64,000 bases of DNA from Salticus scenicus (GCA_963930645.1 OZ005660.1:199318427-199382426), one strand, 5' to 3'; positions 38,905-48,992 are shown, counted from the first letter of the stretch. A program made the numbers and translations. The notes: a model not told the origin generated them from the sequence alone.

Positions 38905-38940
38905 CCTCTCAAATGATGTAAAAAATTTTCTAAGCTTAAT

Positions 38941-38964
38941 TAAAAAAAAAAAAAAAAAAAAAAA

Positions 38965-38990
<26 letters not shown>
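38941..38990. repeat. A(n)T(n) palindrome
   Basis: Between divergent starts at 38904 (minus) and 39027 (plus). Confidence 0.95.
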
Positions 38991-39000
<10 letters not shown>

Positions 39001-39026
39001 TAAATTTTTTTTTACTTTAGTTGAAG

Positions 39027-39566
39027 ATGAGTCTTTGCACGAGGATTCAATATTATGATATTGACGATGTCATAAAAATTTTCCAACAACTTCTCCGAGA
39101 GTGTATGTATTTGGCTAATTGGAGATGTACTACAATAATAGATGATGTAGATATATCTGAACTGGATGAAGCTTTACTTACTATGTATCGTTATATTTTA
39201 AATATCTTAAATGAATATTTTACACTATATCCAGGTATTGGGAGAACTCCTCAAAAATGGGTAAAAGTCCATGAAAAATTGAAAGATAAGATCCATAAAC
39301 AGTACGTTTCACCACGCGTTGCTCGCCTATTAAAAGATAAAAACTTCAAATCTAGAAAAATGTATCCGTTTTTGATTTTGGAATGCTTAATTTATTCTGG
39401 GATGTATGTCGCTAAATGTGTTACCAAATTCAACAATCCCAACAAGATTTTTGACATTGTATCTGAAGCATTTATAGAAACTTTGAATAAAGAGAAATTA
39501 TTCGATTATATAATAGAGGATATTTATTATCGTAAATGTAATCCATTCTTTTACCAAAGAATTTAA
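39027..39566 (+). CDS. Divergent Bcl-2-like paralogue, copy 2
   Basis: A 179-aa protein from ATG 39027, related to the protein at 3.3-4.0 kb (IFQQLLRECMYLANW, SPRVARLLKDK, ILECLIYSGMYVAKC, SEAFIETL, YRKCNPF). Its N-terminal helix matches helix 1 of the Bcl-2 gene immediately downstream (IFAHLLREC), and the adjacency supports origin by tandem duplication and divergence. BH1 and BH2 cannot be identified with confidence. Stop codon merges into an A-run. Confidence 0.75.
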   Translation: MSLCTRIQYYDIDDVIKIFQQLLRECMYLANWRCTTIIDDVDISELDEALLTMYRYILNILNEYFTLYPGIGRTPQKWVKVHEKLKDKIHKQYVSPRVARLLKDKNFKSRKMYPFLILECLIYSGMYVAKCVTKFNNPNKIFDIVSEAFIETLNKEKLFDYIIEDIYYRKCNPFFYQRI

Positions 39567-39585
39567 AAAAAAAAAAAAAAAAAAA

Positions 39586-39626
<41 letters not shown>
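39565..39626. repeat. A(n)T(n) palindrome
   Basis: Between the two tandem Bcl-2-related genes; touches the first stop codon and lies 2 bp before a possible ATG of the next. Confidence 0.95.
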
Positions 39627-39628
<2 letters not shown>

Positions 39629-39630
<2 letters not shown>

Positions 39631-40149
39631 GATATGTATGTGTGTGGAAGCTTCAGATTCTCTCAGTTTAGCCATGGGTTCGAAGGTATACAAACCTCTT
39701 CAAGAGGATCCTGTTAGAATGGATTTCATATTGGAAAATATTTTTGCTCATTTATTAAGAGAGTGTATTACTACAATCCTATGACGGCAATCAATGAAAC
39801 GGAAAAAGAAGTATTGGAAAAGGTCATAAACACTCTGGATACTTACAAAAAAAATTGTGCGGACCGTCTGCGAGGAATTTGTGAGCGACTTGATGGCGTC
39901 GATGAAAATACGATTGACTCTATTTTATCCGGTCTAGCCAATGAAGTGTTCAGTCATGGTATAAACTGGAGCAGAATTATGACTTTTTTTATTTTTGTTG
40001 GAGAACTGACCAACTTATGTATGGGTAAAAATTTACCCCACTCATTTGTAATGGTGACGTTTCACTCCTTTTCCCAATTGGTTAAACGCAGATTGGAAAC
40101 ATGGATACTAGACCATGGAGGATGGAATGACTGTAATGTAATAAAATAA
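39629..40149 (+). pseudogene. Viral Bcl-2 homologue 2, frame broken once
   Basis: From ATG 39629 (or 39638/39674) a frame encodes the N-terminal helix (RMDFILENIFAHLLREC) and stops at TGA 39784. The remaining Bcl-2 domain is in another frame that is open from about 39763 to 40149: INETEKEVLEK, then BH1 GINWSRIMTFFIFVGEL and BH2 TWILDHGGW. Alignment with the intact homologue at 16.3 kb runs straight across the break, so one frameshift near 39755-39775 separates the halves. It may be a sequencing error, or real inactivation. An internal ATG at 39781 could give a protein lacking helix 1. BH1 and BH2 are better conserved here than in copy 1. Confidence 0.82.
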
Positions 40150-40199
40150 ATCTATTTGAATTCAAACTGTGTCGTGTCTTTTTTGTAAAATAAAGTACG

Positions 40200-41789
40200 A
40201 TGAACTTTAATACGTACAGTTTATATTATGGTAAATTTCACAAGGCTTCTGTTTCCCATTTTAAACGTAACATAATTATTTTTAATTTTGAATATTCTCC
40301 TTATGAAACTTGGATCCTTATGAGAATGTATCCCCCTGAAACGGTGTCTATCGATTCGGATAAGCCTCTTTTATTGGCATTAAAAGCCTTTTTTAAATCG
40401 GACGTACCGGCTTCCGTTGTTTGTAACCGAAAATATCTGTGGACCATTTGCCTCGGAAACAATCGTTTGGTGTATCCTGTCAATCGAGACACTCAGAGTA
40501 ACACTACCTTTCAATTTTATGCAACGCCTTACTATGTTTACAATCCAGAGATTATTTGCCAATATTTAGAGGGTAACATTAGACCGACTTACGACAATGT
40601 ATTCTTTTACAAGAATACAGTGTTGTATTTGGATAATTTAGATTTGCCCTTCCCAGGTGGATGTTATTTCAATAAATGCGAAAAGACACCTTTTTATCGG
40701 ATCTGTTTTTTGTCCAATGAACCTATGGATTACGTAGTCAATTTGGCATCGGAATGGCAATCTCGTCGAGACGTCATGACAATACCTTATTTGAGTAGGT
40801 TGGTCATAGCCAATCCTAAATTTATAAAGTTTCAACCCGTTACAGATGCCGGTTTCTACAGCGGAAACATTCTCTCGACGGGTCAGATACAGAAGACACT
40901 CAGTTCCAGGAAACCCGAACTCTTGATCCAAGACGTGTTGCTATCCTACTATAAAAACTTGTCGCGTCGTACGAGTGAAAAATATATTAATGATACCAAT
41001 TTAGGTTTAATTATCGAATATCCTTTTGTACTCACGTATGAGGGAGGGCGTCTCCTCGAACAAAAAAAAGATCCTTCTAAATTTGTCGCTCTGAGTATTA
41101 ACGGCAACAGTCCGAACCGAGTACTCCATGTCTCTCAACCCTATGAGCGCTATGTGGAATACGATCACGTACCCGCCACCTTGTGGACACCCATTTCGTT
41201 TGTACTCTCCTCGTTACTCATCGACACCAACATGAAAAAAGTGACGTTGGATACGGTCGTCATCGGCGTGGTGTACCGAGAAACCTTTTTCTGCTTCAGC
41301 CAACCCCTCTTTGAGGGTACACCTACCAAAGAACCCGTGTTGAATGGTAATTACCTTTTGTCGTCGGCCACTATCAATTTGAATGAAGACAGTAACATTC
41401 GAGTCATCGAAACCTTCAAATACAATAAAAATTATTCTTTACGAAGAGTTTACTTGAGGGGGTTGGACACGTGGTGTCTCACAAAATCGGAGGAGAGTCA
41501 TCCGCATCTCAAAAAATTACATTTACCGGCACTCGTGGAAGAATGGGTCCATTTTTTCATGGAAGTCGGAGAACGCACCTTTGATGTGAATGTAAGTGTC
41601 GTACGTTTAGCCTTGATGTTATCCAAACACAATTTATGTTACAATTTGAACGTAGGATCGGATGAGAATACAATGTTAACAAATAAAGAAATTAATTTTC
41701 ATTTGGATGAAGAGGCAGTTATATTTTTAAATAATGCTCGCCTCGCCAAAACGGTCGAGTCCGAATCCTGGCAATGTGTAATATCTTGA
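40200..41789 (+). CDS. Unknown 529-aa protein
   Basis: Intact 529-aa frame; the ATG is preceded by AAAATAAAGTACG. The sequence is rich in beta-prone, aromatic stretches (VFFYKNTVLYLDNLDLPFPG, LTYEGGRL) with few charged helices, and no membrane segment or known motif. The size and beta-rich character would suit a structural protein, but I see no recognisable capsid signature. The 3' half is more GC-rich than the 5' half. Converges with the BRO-type gene, 22 bp apart, with no palindrome. Confidence 0.78.
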   Translation: MNFNTYSLYYGKFHKASVSHFKRNIIIFNFEYSPYETWILMRMYPPETVSIDSDKPLLLALKAFFKSDVPASVVCNRKYLWTICLGNNRLVYPVNRDTQSNTTFQFYATPYYVYNPEIICQYLEGNIRPTYDNVFFYKNTVLYLDNLDLPFPGGCYFNKCEKTPFYRICFLSNEPMDYVVNLASEWQSRRDVMTIPYLSRLVIANPKFIKFQPVTDAGFYSGNILSTGQIQKTLSSRKPELLIQDVLLSYYKNLSRRTSEKYINDTNLGLIIEYPFVLTYEGGRLLEQKKDPSKFVALSINGNSPNRVLHVSQPYERYVEYDHVPATLWTPISFVLSSLLIDTNMKKVTLDTVVIGVVYRETFFCFSQPLFEGTPTKEPVLNGNYLLSSATINLNEDSNIRVIETFKYNKNYSLRRVYLRGLDTWCLTKSEESHPHLKKLHLPALVEEWVHFFMEVGERTFDVNVSVVRLALMLSKHNLCYNLNVGSDENTMLTNKEINFHLDEEAVIFLNNARLAKTVESESWQCVIS

Positions 41790-41811
41790 AAAAAATTAAA
41801 ATAAAACATTT

Positions 41812-42333
41812 TTATTCAGGATAAACCATTTTTACATATGATTGTTCTTCAGTATTTGTAAATAGAGTAATTGTCTCGGGAAAAGTTCCATAACAAAAAA
41901 GGTTTAACTTGGTAGGTAGAGAATAGGGGGGTGGAGGGGAATCGTTTGGATAGATGTAATGGTTCAACCAAATATTAAATGGTTTCGATTCAGCTGTACT
42001 GCTTCCGGTTATTATGGGTATGTGGCAACCGTAGAGGAATTCACACTCCACTTCGCTGATCCTCTCTTCATTGGTTAGTATTTTGTACAAACAATCGGCT
42101 TGAATGTATTCAGACTTTTTCAACACAGTCATTAAAGTTGCTTGTGGGATGATTCTTTTTCTCAACAGACCGACAGGCAAAGTTGCTTCCATAATATCTT
42201 TCACCATCAAAGTCTCTTTGACACGATACCGCAACAATTGTGTAATATCTTTTGCACTCAGATAAACGCTCTCGTCGTCCCCCACGAAACACAACACTTT
42301 GTAAGTGCGCACTTGAATTACAAAGGCCAACAT
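41812..42333 (-). CDS. Family C (BRO-N-like) protein 2
   Basis: A 173-aa protein. The N-terminus MLAFVIQVRTYKVLCFVGDD followed by ESVYLSAKDITQLLRY is shared with the two genes at 53.1-54.3 kb (MLAF(I/L)IKE...LCVIG(D/E)DRKIYLS) and fits a BRO-N-like pattern. All three have a conserved SLP-type centre, a FNIWL/LTMW segment and a Pro-rich loop (SPPPPYSLP; PPPSFVLE). Probably DNA-binding; role unknown. Confidence 0.72.
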   Translation of the reverse strand: MLAFVIQVRTYKVLCFVGDDESVYLSAKDITQLLRYRVKETLMVKDIMEATLPVGLLRKRIIPQATLMTVLKKSEYIQADCLYKILTNEERISEVECEFLYGCHIPIITGSSTAESKPFNIWLNHYIYPNDSPPPPYSLPTKLNLFCYGTFPETITLFTNTEEQSYVKMVYPE

Positions 42334-42378
42334 GACACTAGTCCAGTATGATAGTAAATGAACATCAGTCCGAAGTTA

Positions 42379-42423
42379 AAAAAAAAAAAAAAAAAAAAAA
42401 TTTTTTTTTTTTTTTTTTTTTTT
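42379..42423. repeat. A(n)T(n) palindrome
   Basis: Upstream of the family-C gene (start 42333), 45 bp from its ATG. Confidence 0.94.
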
Positions 42424-42806
42424 CGCGAGCAGCAGCTGTCGCTTTCACGTATAACGGTTCCCTCCCCAATCTCATTGAGGCATTCAACCATGAAGCAGCT
42501 GTCTTTGGTTTGGATGAATGGGGCCTTTCAAAAGGGACCAGGTGCACGATGGGGGAACAATGGAACAATGAAGCAGCTGTCGCTTTCAGTATAGCGGCCC
42601 ATGAAGCAGTTGGTTTGGATGAATGGGACCTTTCAAAAGGGACCAGGTGCATTGAATCCCCGTGATGACTCATTGGTAAGCAACTGCTCTCCGGCAACAA
42701 CACGTATGAGTTTTAACAATGAAGCAGCTGTCTCCTTGCATCTGTCTGTATTACTTTTTTGTCAGATCAATTTATAATTATTTTTACAATCCTACTGCAG
42801 TCTGTT
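42424..42806. other. Intergenic repeats, no gene recognised
   Basis: Contains three copies of AATGAAGCAGCTGTC(G/T)C-like sequence and two of GTTTGGATGAATGGG followed by CCTTTCAAAAGGGACCAGGT, the latter including a small palindrome (CCTTTCAAAAGG). Related fragments occur at 57.69-57.80 kb. GC content is higher than in the flanking AT-rich genes. Short frames here are repeat by-products. Confidence 0.7.
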
Positions 42807-43784
42807 TCATTTTGAATTGGAATTCTCAAATTTCTCCAAATAATTATATCCAACAAGCTTTCTCATTAAAGCGGTTTCTTCGAAGTCGTCGTTTTCTACT
42901 CGAGGTATAGGTTTTCCATACGTGTTTGGCGTTATCGGAAAAATTTGAATCTTATGGGGCCAATGATTGGAAGTTCGTCTCTGTTCAAAACGTAGTATTC
43001 GCGTTTTTAATACTGATTCGGATACTAAAGACGCCGGTGTCATACAGACATACAATACACAGCGAATATTTGGTTTTTCTCTGAAATGCTGAGGTTGTAT
43101 GCCCTGATGAATCGTTCTGCTGTCCCATAAAAGAAGCGAACCCGCTTTAGCTTCTACGCAAATATCGGAATCGTGTCCTAATTTGTCCATGTAAAATCGT
43201 TTCTGTTCGTCTGTTATTATGTACCAGTCTTTTGAATTATTAATATGATATTTTTCTCGAAACGCTTTGTGTAATTTATGACTGCCTCTCAGCACTCGAA
43301 GGGTAGCGTCTCCCTCATTGACGTCGAACAAATTGACCAACCCTTGTACGCATTCAAATCCATTTCTCATAAATGACTGATCTGTATGGAGTTTATCTGT
43401 TCCTCGATACCAACCTCGCTTAGTTATTTCGCATGGCAAAGATATGCTGAGACCGTCGTAGCTAGTTAATAATTCGTCGGTATTCCAAATTTTACTAAAT
43501 GTATCGATCACCTTTTGATTTTGACGAATAGCCCAAGACATGGGATTGTGTCCAAAATCCCAATTCTGTAATAGCATTCCAGACTTTGGAAAAAATTCAA
43601 ATATTGATTTATACGTCAACGGTTTGTTTTTTACAATTGGAGTTGATAAATATTTAGTTTTGTCGCTGAGCCATTGCCACATTTTATCTTGAAGCGCTGA
43701 AAGCTCTTCTGGAGTCAATATGTTATCGATGACTTCGACTCCATCCTCTGCTAGAGTAAAACCCTTGCAAGTGTTGTAAATCAT
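42807..43784 (-). CDS. Phytanoyl-CoA dioxygenase (PhyH)-like enzyme
   Basis: A 325-aa protein with the PhyH pattern: LHTDQS (iron ligands His133 and Asp135), LRVLRGSHK, AKAGSLLLWDSRTIHQG (second iron His226) and an Arg at ~241 in RCVLYVCM for 2-oxoglutarate. N-terminal GVEVIDNILTPEELSALQ is also typical. The family hydroxylates small molecules or side chains with Fe(II) and 2-oxoglutarate; homologues occur in several giant viruses with unknown substrates. Intact. Palindrome upstream. Confidence 0.88.
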   Translation of the reverse strand: MIYNTCKGFTLAEDGVEVIDNILTPEELSALQDKMWQWLSDKTKYLSTPIVKNKPLTYKSIFEFFPKSGMLLQNWDFGHNPMSWAIRQNQKVIDTFSKIWNTDELLTSYDGLSISLPCEITKRGWYRGTDKLHTDQSFMRNGFECVQGLVNLFDVNEGDATLRVLRGSHKLHKAFREKYHINNSKDWYIITDEQKRFYMDKLGHDSDICVEAKAGSLLLWDSRTIHQGIQPQHFREKPNIRCVLYVCMTPASLVSESVLKTRILRFEQRRTSNHWPHKIQIFPITPNTYGKPIPRVENDDFEETALMRKLVGYNYLEKFENSNSK

Positions 43785-43839
43785 GTTTGAAGAAAATATA
43801 AGAAATAATAACTGTAGGTTGTTGGCAGGGTCTTTTATT

Positions 43840-43857
43840 TAAAAAAAAAAAAAAAAA

Positions 43858-43892
<35 letters not shown>
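43840..43892. repeat. A(n)T(n) palindrome
   Basis: Between tandem minus-strand genes; followed by AAGTCACGTGTGGGTGGAGC, a GGGTGG-containing box. Confidence 0.94.
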
Positions 43893-43895
<3 letters not shown>

Positions 43896-43944
43896 TCACG
43901 TGTGGGTGGAGCATTTTGTAAGCACTGGCAGTGAAAATATTTAT

Positions 43945-45054
43945 TTACTTATATAATATAATAATTTTATTTTTTACAGATCTCATATCTGTTAATGTTT
44001 TAACTTTAAATTTACTCGACTTGCATAAAGAACATAGCAACTCAAAATGCATGGCTGGATAAATATGTTGCCTTAGCATATCTTCTTTAGCAGTATAATA
44101 TTTTTTATGTATTCTTTCGTACAAATCACAATTTGCTCTATAATAGCCTTTGCTCAATGTACAACAAGGTACTAAATATAATTCTGAAGAGTTTGAAGCG
44201 TATTTTTCAAACATTTCTATTATTCGTATGGGTAATCCTCTACAAGCGTGAATGGCTACCCATACATTATAGGATGGTATTATTTTTTCAAATTTATCGT
44301 CATTGATGTTGCATTGTATAAAATTACATACATTCATATTATGTAATAATTTCATGCCTTTGTACTGTTTCAAATCAACGCATGTCATTTTGGTGTCTAC
44401 AAGATGAATTCCACAAGCATTTCCAGCACATATATTAATTATATTTTTATTTTTTAAGTCTATGAGATTAAATACAGACAGGGTCTCTGAATATTCTTTC
44501 AACAAAAATCTTTTACCAAAGCTATGCTGATAATAATAATCTACAAAATATTTTCGTTTTAAATTTGTAGACTTGTTTAAATTAAGCAATTGGTTAAAAA
44601 TAAAAGTATTAAGGCATTCTATTGGATTTATGTCGTCTTGCTCTAGATAAAATCCCATATAGTGTCTCAAACTGGAATTGTAAAATATATTCATATTTAG
44701 TCTATGGTTCATGTAATAGCAAATCATTAAAATTTTCACAATAGGATGTATGTTATATAGATAGGCTATAATAGAAATAAAATAATGCGTAGATCCATTC
44801 CACTGAAGACACTTATCTACGACTTTAGAATCCTCATATATTACTAAAGCGCTGTAAATTTTTTTACATTTCGTATCAGAAAACGATTCACGAAAAGTAT
44901 ATTTCAACGAGTCTATATTTTTCAAAATAGCTATGATTTTATCATTCTTATAATAGAACAATTTTTGGACATCTGAATAAATTAAACGTAAACCAGAACA
45001 ATACCGATAGATTATCCATAAAATAACGCAAATATATAATATTGACGAATCCAT
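43945..45054 (-). CDS. SAM-dependent methyltransferase-like protein
   Basis: A 369-aa AT-rich gene. The centre has NLIDLKNKNIINICAGNACGIHLV (glycine-loop-like), then MTCVDLKQYK, then VWVAIHACRGLPIRII and ELYLVPCCTLSKGY. The HAC-G and PCC motifs at this spacing match the Methyltransf_32/GSTCD-like group of Rossmann methyltransferases. The N-terminal ~20 residues (LYICVILWIIYRYCSG) are hydrophobic and may anchor it in a membrane. Substrate unknown. The glycine loop is imperfect (CAGNACG), so activity is uncertain. Confidence 0.65.
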   Translation of the reverse strand: MDSSILYICVILWIIYRYCSGLRLIYSDVQKLFYYKNDKIIAILKNIDSLKYTFRESFSDTKCKKIYSALVIYEDSKVVDKCLQWNGSTHYFISIIAYLYNIHPIVKILMICYYMNHRLNMNIFYNSSLRHYMGFYLEQDDINPIECLNTFIFNQLLNLNKSTNLKRKYFVDYYYQHSFGKRFLLKEYSETLSVFNLIDLKNKNIINICAGNACGIHLVDTKMTCVDLKQYKGMKLLHNMNVCNFIQCNINDDKFEKIIPSYNVWVAIHACRGLPIRIIEMFEKYASNSSELYLVPCCTLSKGYYRANCDLYERIHKKYYTAKEDMLRQHIYPAMHFELLCSLCKSSKFKVKTLTDMRSVKNKIIILYK

Positions 45055-45162
45055 CTTTCAAAATGATGAAAAAGTGTTATGGCAAGTTATACGCAAGTTA
45101 TACTGTAAAGACTTTTCCATCCGATATATATACATACTGTAATAGTAAAGCCACACCCACTC

Positions 45163-45194
<32 letters not shown>

Positions 45195-45226
45195 TTTTTT
45201 TTTTTTTTTTTTTTTTGCCACACCCA

Positions 45227-45301
<75 letters not shown>

Positions 45302-45350
45302 TGGGTGTGGCAAAAAAAAAAAAAAAAAAATTTTTTTTTTTTTTTTTTTT
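45163..45350. repeat. Three A(n)T(n) palindromes flanked by CACCC boxes
   Basis: Palindromes at 45163-45216, 45233-45295 and 45312-45350. The flanks carry GCCACACCCACT(C) three times, the last in inverted orientation (GAGTGGGTGTGGC). Confidence 0.93.
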
Positions 45351-45370
45351 TGAGTGGATGGCTCGATTTT

Positions 45371-45904
45371 TTACATCCACGTTTTCTTTACAACAATTTT
45401 CATTTTACCTTTCAATCTCGTTCCATACTGATGATACTTATTCCCATTTGACAAATAGTCAATCGTTATCCAATTCATGTCTGGATTCACCAACAAGGCA
45501 TAAAAATACAACAAATAGAGACAGGTTACATCAAATTCACAACTGTTTGGTTTAGTTACTTCTTGGGCCATTTCTTTTATCTTTTTCAAAACGGTCTGTC
45601 TATTTTGTGCCAGTGGAAAATTAATGTAGTCAAAATAGGCAGCATTATACCATTGATCACTGTGTTGCGCTACGAAATATAAGTATCCATACAAACTCAA
45701 ATTTTGTTTAATCTCTTTTATGTGATTGATTCCTTCATTTTTATACTTTTTTACAATTTCAGGTGTTACATCGTAAAACATGTTCCATAATTTATTTTGC
45801 ATTCGATTCGTCACTCTTATATGCTTAGATTTGACGAGTTCGTCAATCGGTAAACGACTCAACTTTAATAACTTCAAATCGTAAAATTCTTCTTTACAAG
45901 ACAT
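45371..45904 (-). CDS. Protein sharing a C-terminal module with the RNA ligase
   Basis: A 177-aa helical protein. Its C-terminal segment LYLLYFYALLVNPDMNWITIDYLSNG closely parallels LELFYFFIKMVNPELTWLTIEGMLNN at the end of the RNA ligase at 49.8 kb, and both have a preceding ~100-residue helical region of similar size. This suggests a shared small domain, here free-standing. It starts 10 bp downstream of the primase-helicase stop codon on the same strand, so it may be co-transcribed with it. Function unknown. Confidence 0.75.
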   Translation of the reverse strand: MSCKEEFYDLKLLKLSRLPIDELVKSKHIRVTNRMQNKLWNMFYDVTPEIVKKYKNEGINHIKEIKQNLSLYGYLYFVAQHSDQWYNAAYFDYINFPLAQNRQTVLKKIKEMAQEVTKPNSCEFDVTCLYLLYFYALLVNPDMNWITIDYLSNGNKYHQYGTRLKGKMKIVVKKTWM

Positions 45905-45914
45905 CTCTTTGTTT

Positions 45915-48900
45915 CTATAAATCTGTATTGGCCCGTTTTAAATTTTTAATGACGACTCCTTCGTAAAACACCAAAGAAGAATAATTGTCGGTTCTGGCTT
46001 TTTTTCGAGAGGGTTCCTCTTCATCTACCATACTAGTAAAATTAAACGCACCCAGTTTGATGTCCGTTTGGCTGAGGTGACCAAATTCCTTTTCAAATGA
46101 AATCAATAAATCCGATTCGTGAAAGGATGTGTTTTTGGTTGTTTTCAAATATTGACGAATAGCTGATTTGACATCATTCATCGTTGTGAGACCCCCTACC
46201 ATTAACTGGACATCCATATGTATTTTAAATTGGACATAAATATCCGCGTGTATAAGATAATCTATTGTAAATTCAGTGACGTACTCGGGCGTATGTCGAT
46301 AAGGTAATAACCCATTTTCAAGATTAATGTGTTTTTTTAGGTGATAATACAACATTAGAAACCCCCCTCGGTAAGACTGTTCCACCACATAGACATCTTT
46401 TTGAAAAGTATTTTTTTCCAATTGCTCCGATGTTTTTTTAGGAGCATCGTCTACAAATTCCGCTTCGAATGGTATCGCCACCACACGATCTTTAAAGGCT
46501 TCCGTCGCCTTACACTCTGGATAGTTGTTGGTCGTTGCAAACAATTTGGCAGTCGGAATGCCTCCAGAATTTTGTTCGTACATGTTCCGAAACGTGACAA
46601 AGGAGTTGCCCGTGATTTGTTTTATCCGGTTTTCGTCTAATCGTTTTTCCAACTCCTCGCACGTGACCATTCTACAGGAAAAGAGAGTAGAGGCTAGCTC
46701 TGGGGTCGCGTTATTGGCGCCATGGTTGGGTGACAAATTCTCCGACTGAATCGAATGATAATAGTTTCCCAACACTTTTCCCATTAATTCCAACAATTTA
46801 CTCTTGCCATTGCGCGTGAGACCTTTCCAAACAAAAAATTTGCGTTCGTAATTCGTGGCGATAAACACGCTGCCCAACACATCTAAAAGGTACATGAGCA
46901 AATCATATTCGAAACAGGTGCATTTGCAGAGGTTGATATAAAAATGGAGCATGGATCTACCCAAATTATCGAGTGGTGGTTCTGGCATCAGGTCGTAGAG
47001 GGTTGAAAACAGGTTATCTGTCGTATCGAGAAATAAATTTTGTAAATATTGTAAAAAAAATTTCTTTTGAGTGAGTGTTTCGTAAAGGAATTCCAAGTGA
47101 GGAGCATGGTTACATAAATCTCTCATCTCCAGTCGAGCAATGCCCAGGTTGATTTTTTTATCGGACAGAAAAAATTCCGGTACCACACCGCCAATGTGGC
47201 CTGTCAACAAATCGAGGACACCGTCTTCTAGCCGTAAAAACCACTTGTGGGTGTCCATCTGTATAATTTTACGCTCCATGTTTGTGTCGCTGGAAATTGC
47301 ATAGACGACGGACAGGGTGTTAAATTTATAGATGAGATCTTTATCGGGACCTCCCAATCCACCCGAATTTTTATAGTCAGTGTAAAACTCCTTCACGTAA
47401 TGCCACAAATTATTGACATGATCCTTAATATCGGTGTCTGCCAGCTCTTGCCAAGATTCCGTGAGAGAATTCCAAATGAATCGGCCCGGTTTTTTGAGAG
47501 CGTTTTTCAATTTGAGCACTCGGATGGGTAAATGTCGATCTTGCATGCTGCGTACGAGTTCCATGATTTGACTGTGCGTCGTCACCGACAAGATGGCTCT
47601 TTGATTGTTCTCCACAATGGAAATTAACTTTTCTTTGTGGGTTTTCGGTCGTTCTTCATACATGTTATTGACGCAGAAATGAAGTGTATTGATCGACATT
47701 TCCGTCGTAGCAAATTGTATAATTTTGGGACTAATCAATTTGATCTTATCCAACAGTGGATGATATTCCTTGTCCAACAAGGCATACATTTCATCAGCCA
47801 ATTGTTGAGAATTCATGCGATAATGTTGACAGAGGGCATAAAAAACGGGAAAAAAATAATAGCCTTCATTAAATTGCATGATCGTTTTAATGGGGTTGGG
47901 ATTTGTGGCCAAAATCATGTGTTCAAATTGCAACATTTCGTGCACCTCTCGAAACAGAGGAGGGATATGGGCATTATCCATGACCGACAATCGACCGAAA
48001 CGTTCAAACCACATTTTCAAAGCATGATTTTGGGTTTCGAACTGAATCATGTTACCCGAATTGAGTTTAAGGTGATTATAAAGCTTCAACACGTTGGAAT
48101 TGTCAAAATCTAAATTTTTACTTTTACTAATATAACCCTGTTCTTTAGTTTTTTTACACATAAAAGTGGCCAAATCGAGCCAATCCGGAGAATTGTTCGG
48201 ATTTTTACTAATGGAAGTGTTATAGAGAAGAGTATGCCCCTTAAAAGAAGGGATGACTGGCATCATATACACTTTTAATTCATACAAAATTAAACTAGGT
48301 TTGACATTTAACAAATTTCTAAAAAGCGATTTTTCATTTCCTTTACGCTTTGAAAATTTTTTCTTCAATTCTTGTATATCTTGAACAAACTTGTGATCGT
48401 CAGAATTTCTTGGTACATTGAGAATATTAGTCTGTTGTTCATCGACATAGACTAGTCGCACAGGAACATAACAACTGGTATTAGGTTTGGCAGCTCCAGG
48501 GAGCATTGCATTAGCTAAAATGTCTAATTTATAAGCATTGCTATTTCTCAAAGCTTGTTGTATTTTAGTTTGAAGATGCGTACATAACAGGATGTAATCA
48601 TCATGGGCAATTTTAAATTCAGGTAAATGGATATGGATACCCCAGTGTTGAAGCCTCATGGCAATGATATAAGTGAAATTTGGAATATCGGGTAAAAAAG
48701 TCGTTTTTAAAACAGATTCAATGATAGGAACGATTTGGCAATCGGTGGGAGTCTGTCCACTTTCAACCAAATAATCAAAATCTAAAATAACTGCATGGAG
48801 CAGAGTAGACGACAAATCGATGGTAAAAGAGGGGAGATTACCCGAATAATTGGTCCACTCTAATGTAAAATCAGAAAAATCTTTAGGGTTTATCCAATAT

Positions 48901-48992
48901 ATACCCCCGTTAATATCATAAATAAAATAGACATCAGGTGGAGCTTCACGACAGTGGTTTATCTTGGTCAAAAAAAGAGATGTGTAAACCAT
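45915..48992 (-). CDS. AEP primase - superfamily 3 (D5-type) helicase
   Basis: A 1,025-aa protein. The N-terminal ~200 residues have archaeo-eukaryotic primase motifs: HAVILDFDYL (motif I DxD, ~71-73), WGIHIHLP (motif II sxH, ~118-123) and YKLDILANAMLPGAAK (motif III hD, ~154-169). The C-terminal part has the SF3 helicase block: Walker A GLTRNGKS at ~722-731, motif B MVTCEELEKR at ~776, motif C KLFATTNNYPE at ~815, and the following AFKDRVVAIPF. This is the D5-type replication primase-helicase typical of nucleocytoviruses. It would unwind and prime the viral genome. Intact, with a palindrome upstream. Confidence 0.95.
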   Translation of the reverse strand: MVYTSLFLTKINHCREAPPDVYFIYDINGGIYWINPKDFSDFTLEWTNYSGNLPSFTIDLSSTLLHAVILDFDYLVESGQTPTDCQIVPIIESVLKTTFLPDIPNFTYIIAMRLQHWGIHIHLPEFKIAHDDYILLCTHLQTKIQQALRNSNAYKLDILANAMLPGAAKPNTSCYVPVRLVYVDEQQTNILNVPRNSDDHKFVQDIQELKKKFSKRKGNEKSLFRNLLNVKPSLILYELKVYMMPVIPSFKGHTLLYNTSISKNPNNSPDWLDLATFMCKKTKEQGYISKSKNLDFDNSNVLKLYNHLKLNSGNMIQFETQNHALKMWFERFGRLSVMDNAHIPPLFREVHEMLQFEHMILATNPNPIKTIMQFNEGYYFFPVFYALCQHYRMNSQQLADEMYALLDKEYHPLLDKIKLISPKIIQFATTEMSINTLHFCVNNMYEERPKTHKEKLISIVENNQRAILSVTTHSQIMELVRSMQDRHLPIRVLKLKNALKKPGRFIWNSLTESWQELADTDIKDHVNNLWHYVKEFYTDYKNSGGLGGPDKDLIYKFNTLSVVYAISSDTNMERKIIQMDTHKWFLRLEDGVLDLLTGHIGGVVPEFFLSDKKINLGIARLEMRDLCNHAPHLEFLYETLTQKKFFLQYLQNLFLDTTDNLFSTLYDLMPEPPLDNLGRSMLHFYINLCKCTCFEYDLLMYLLDVLGSVFIATNYERKFFVWKGLTRNGKSKLLELMGKVLGNYYHSIQSENLSPNHGANNATPELASTLFSCRMVTCEELEKRLDENRIKQITGNSFVTFRNMYEQNSGGIPTAKLFATTNNYPECKATEAFKDRVVAIPFEAEFVDDAPKKTSEQLEKNTFQKDVYVVEQSYRGGFLMLYYHLKKHINLENGLLPYRHTPEYVTEFTIDYLIHADIYVQFKIHMDVQLMVGGLTTMNDVKSAIRQYLKTTKNTSFHESDLLISFEKEFGHLSQTDIKLGAFNFTSMVDEEEPSRKKARTDNYSSLVFYEGVVIKNLKRANTDL

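Noticed and set aside
40200..41789. Major capsid protein call for the 529-aa gene
   Set aside because: Size and beta-rich look fit, but no recognisable double jelly-roll signature could be pointed to.
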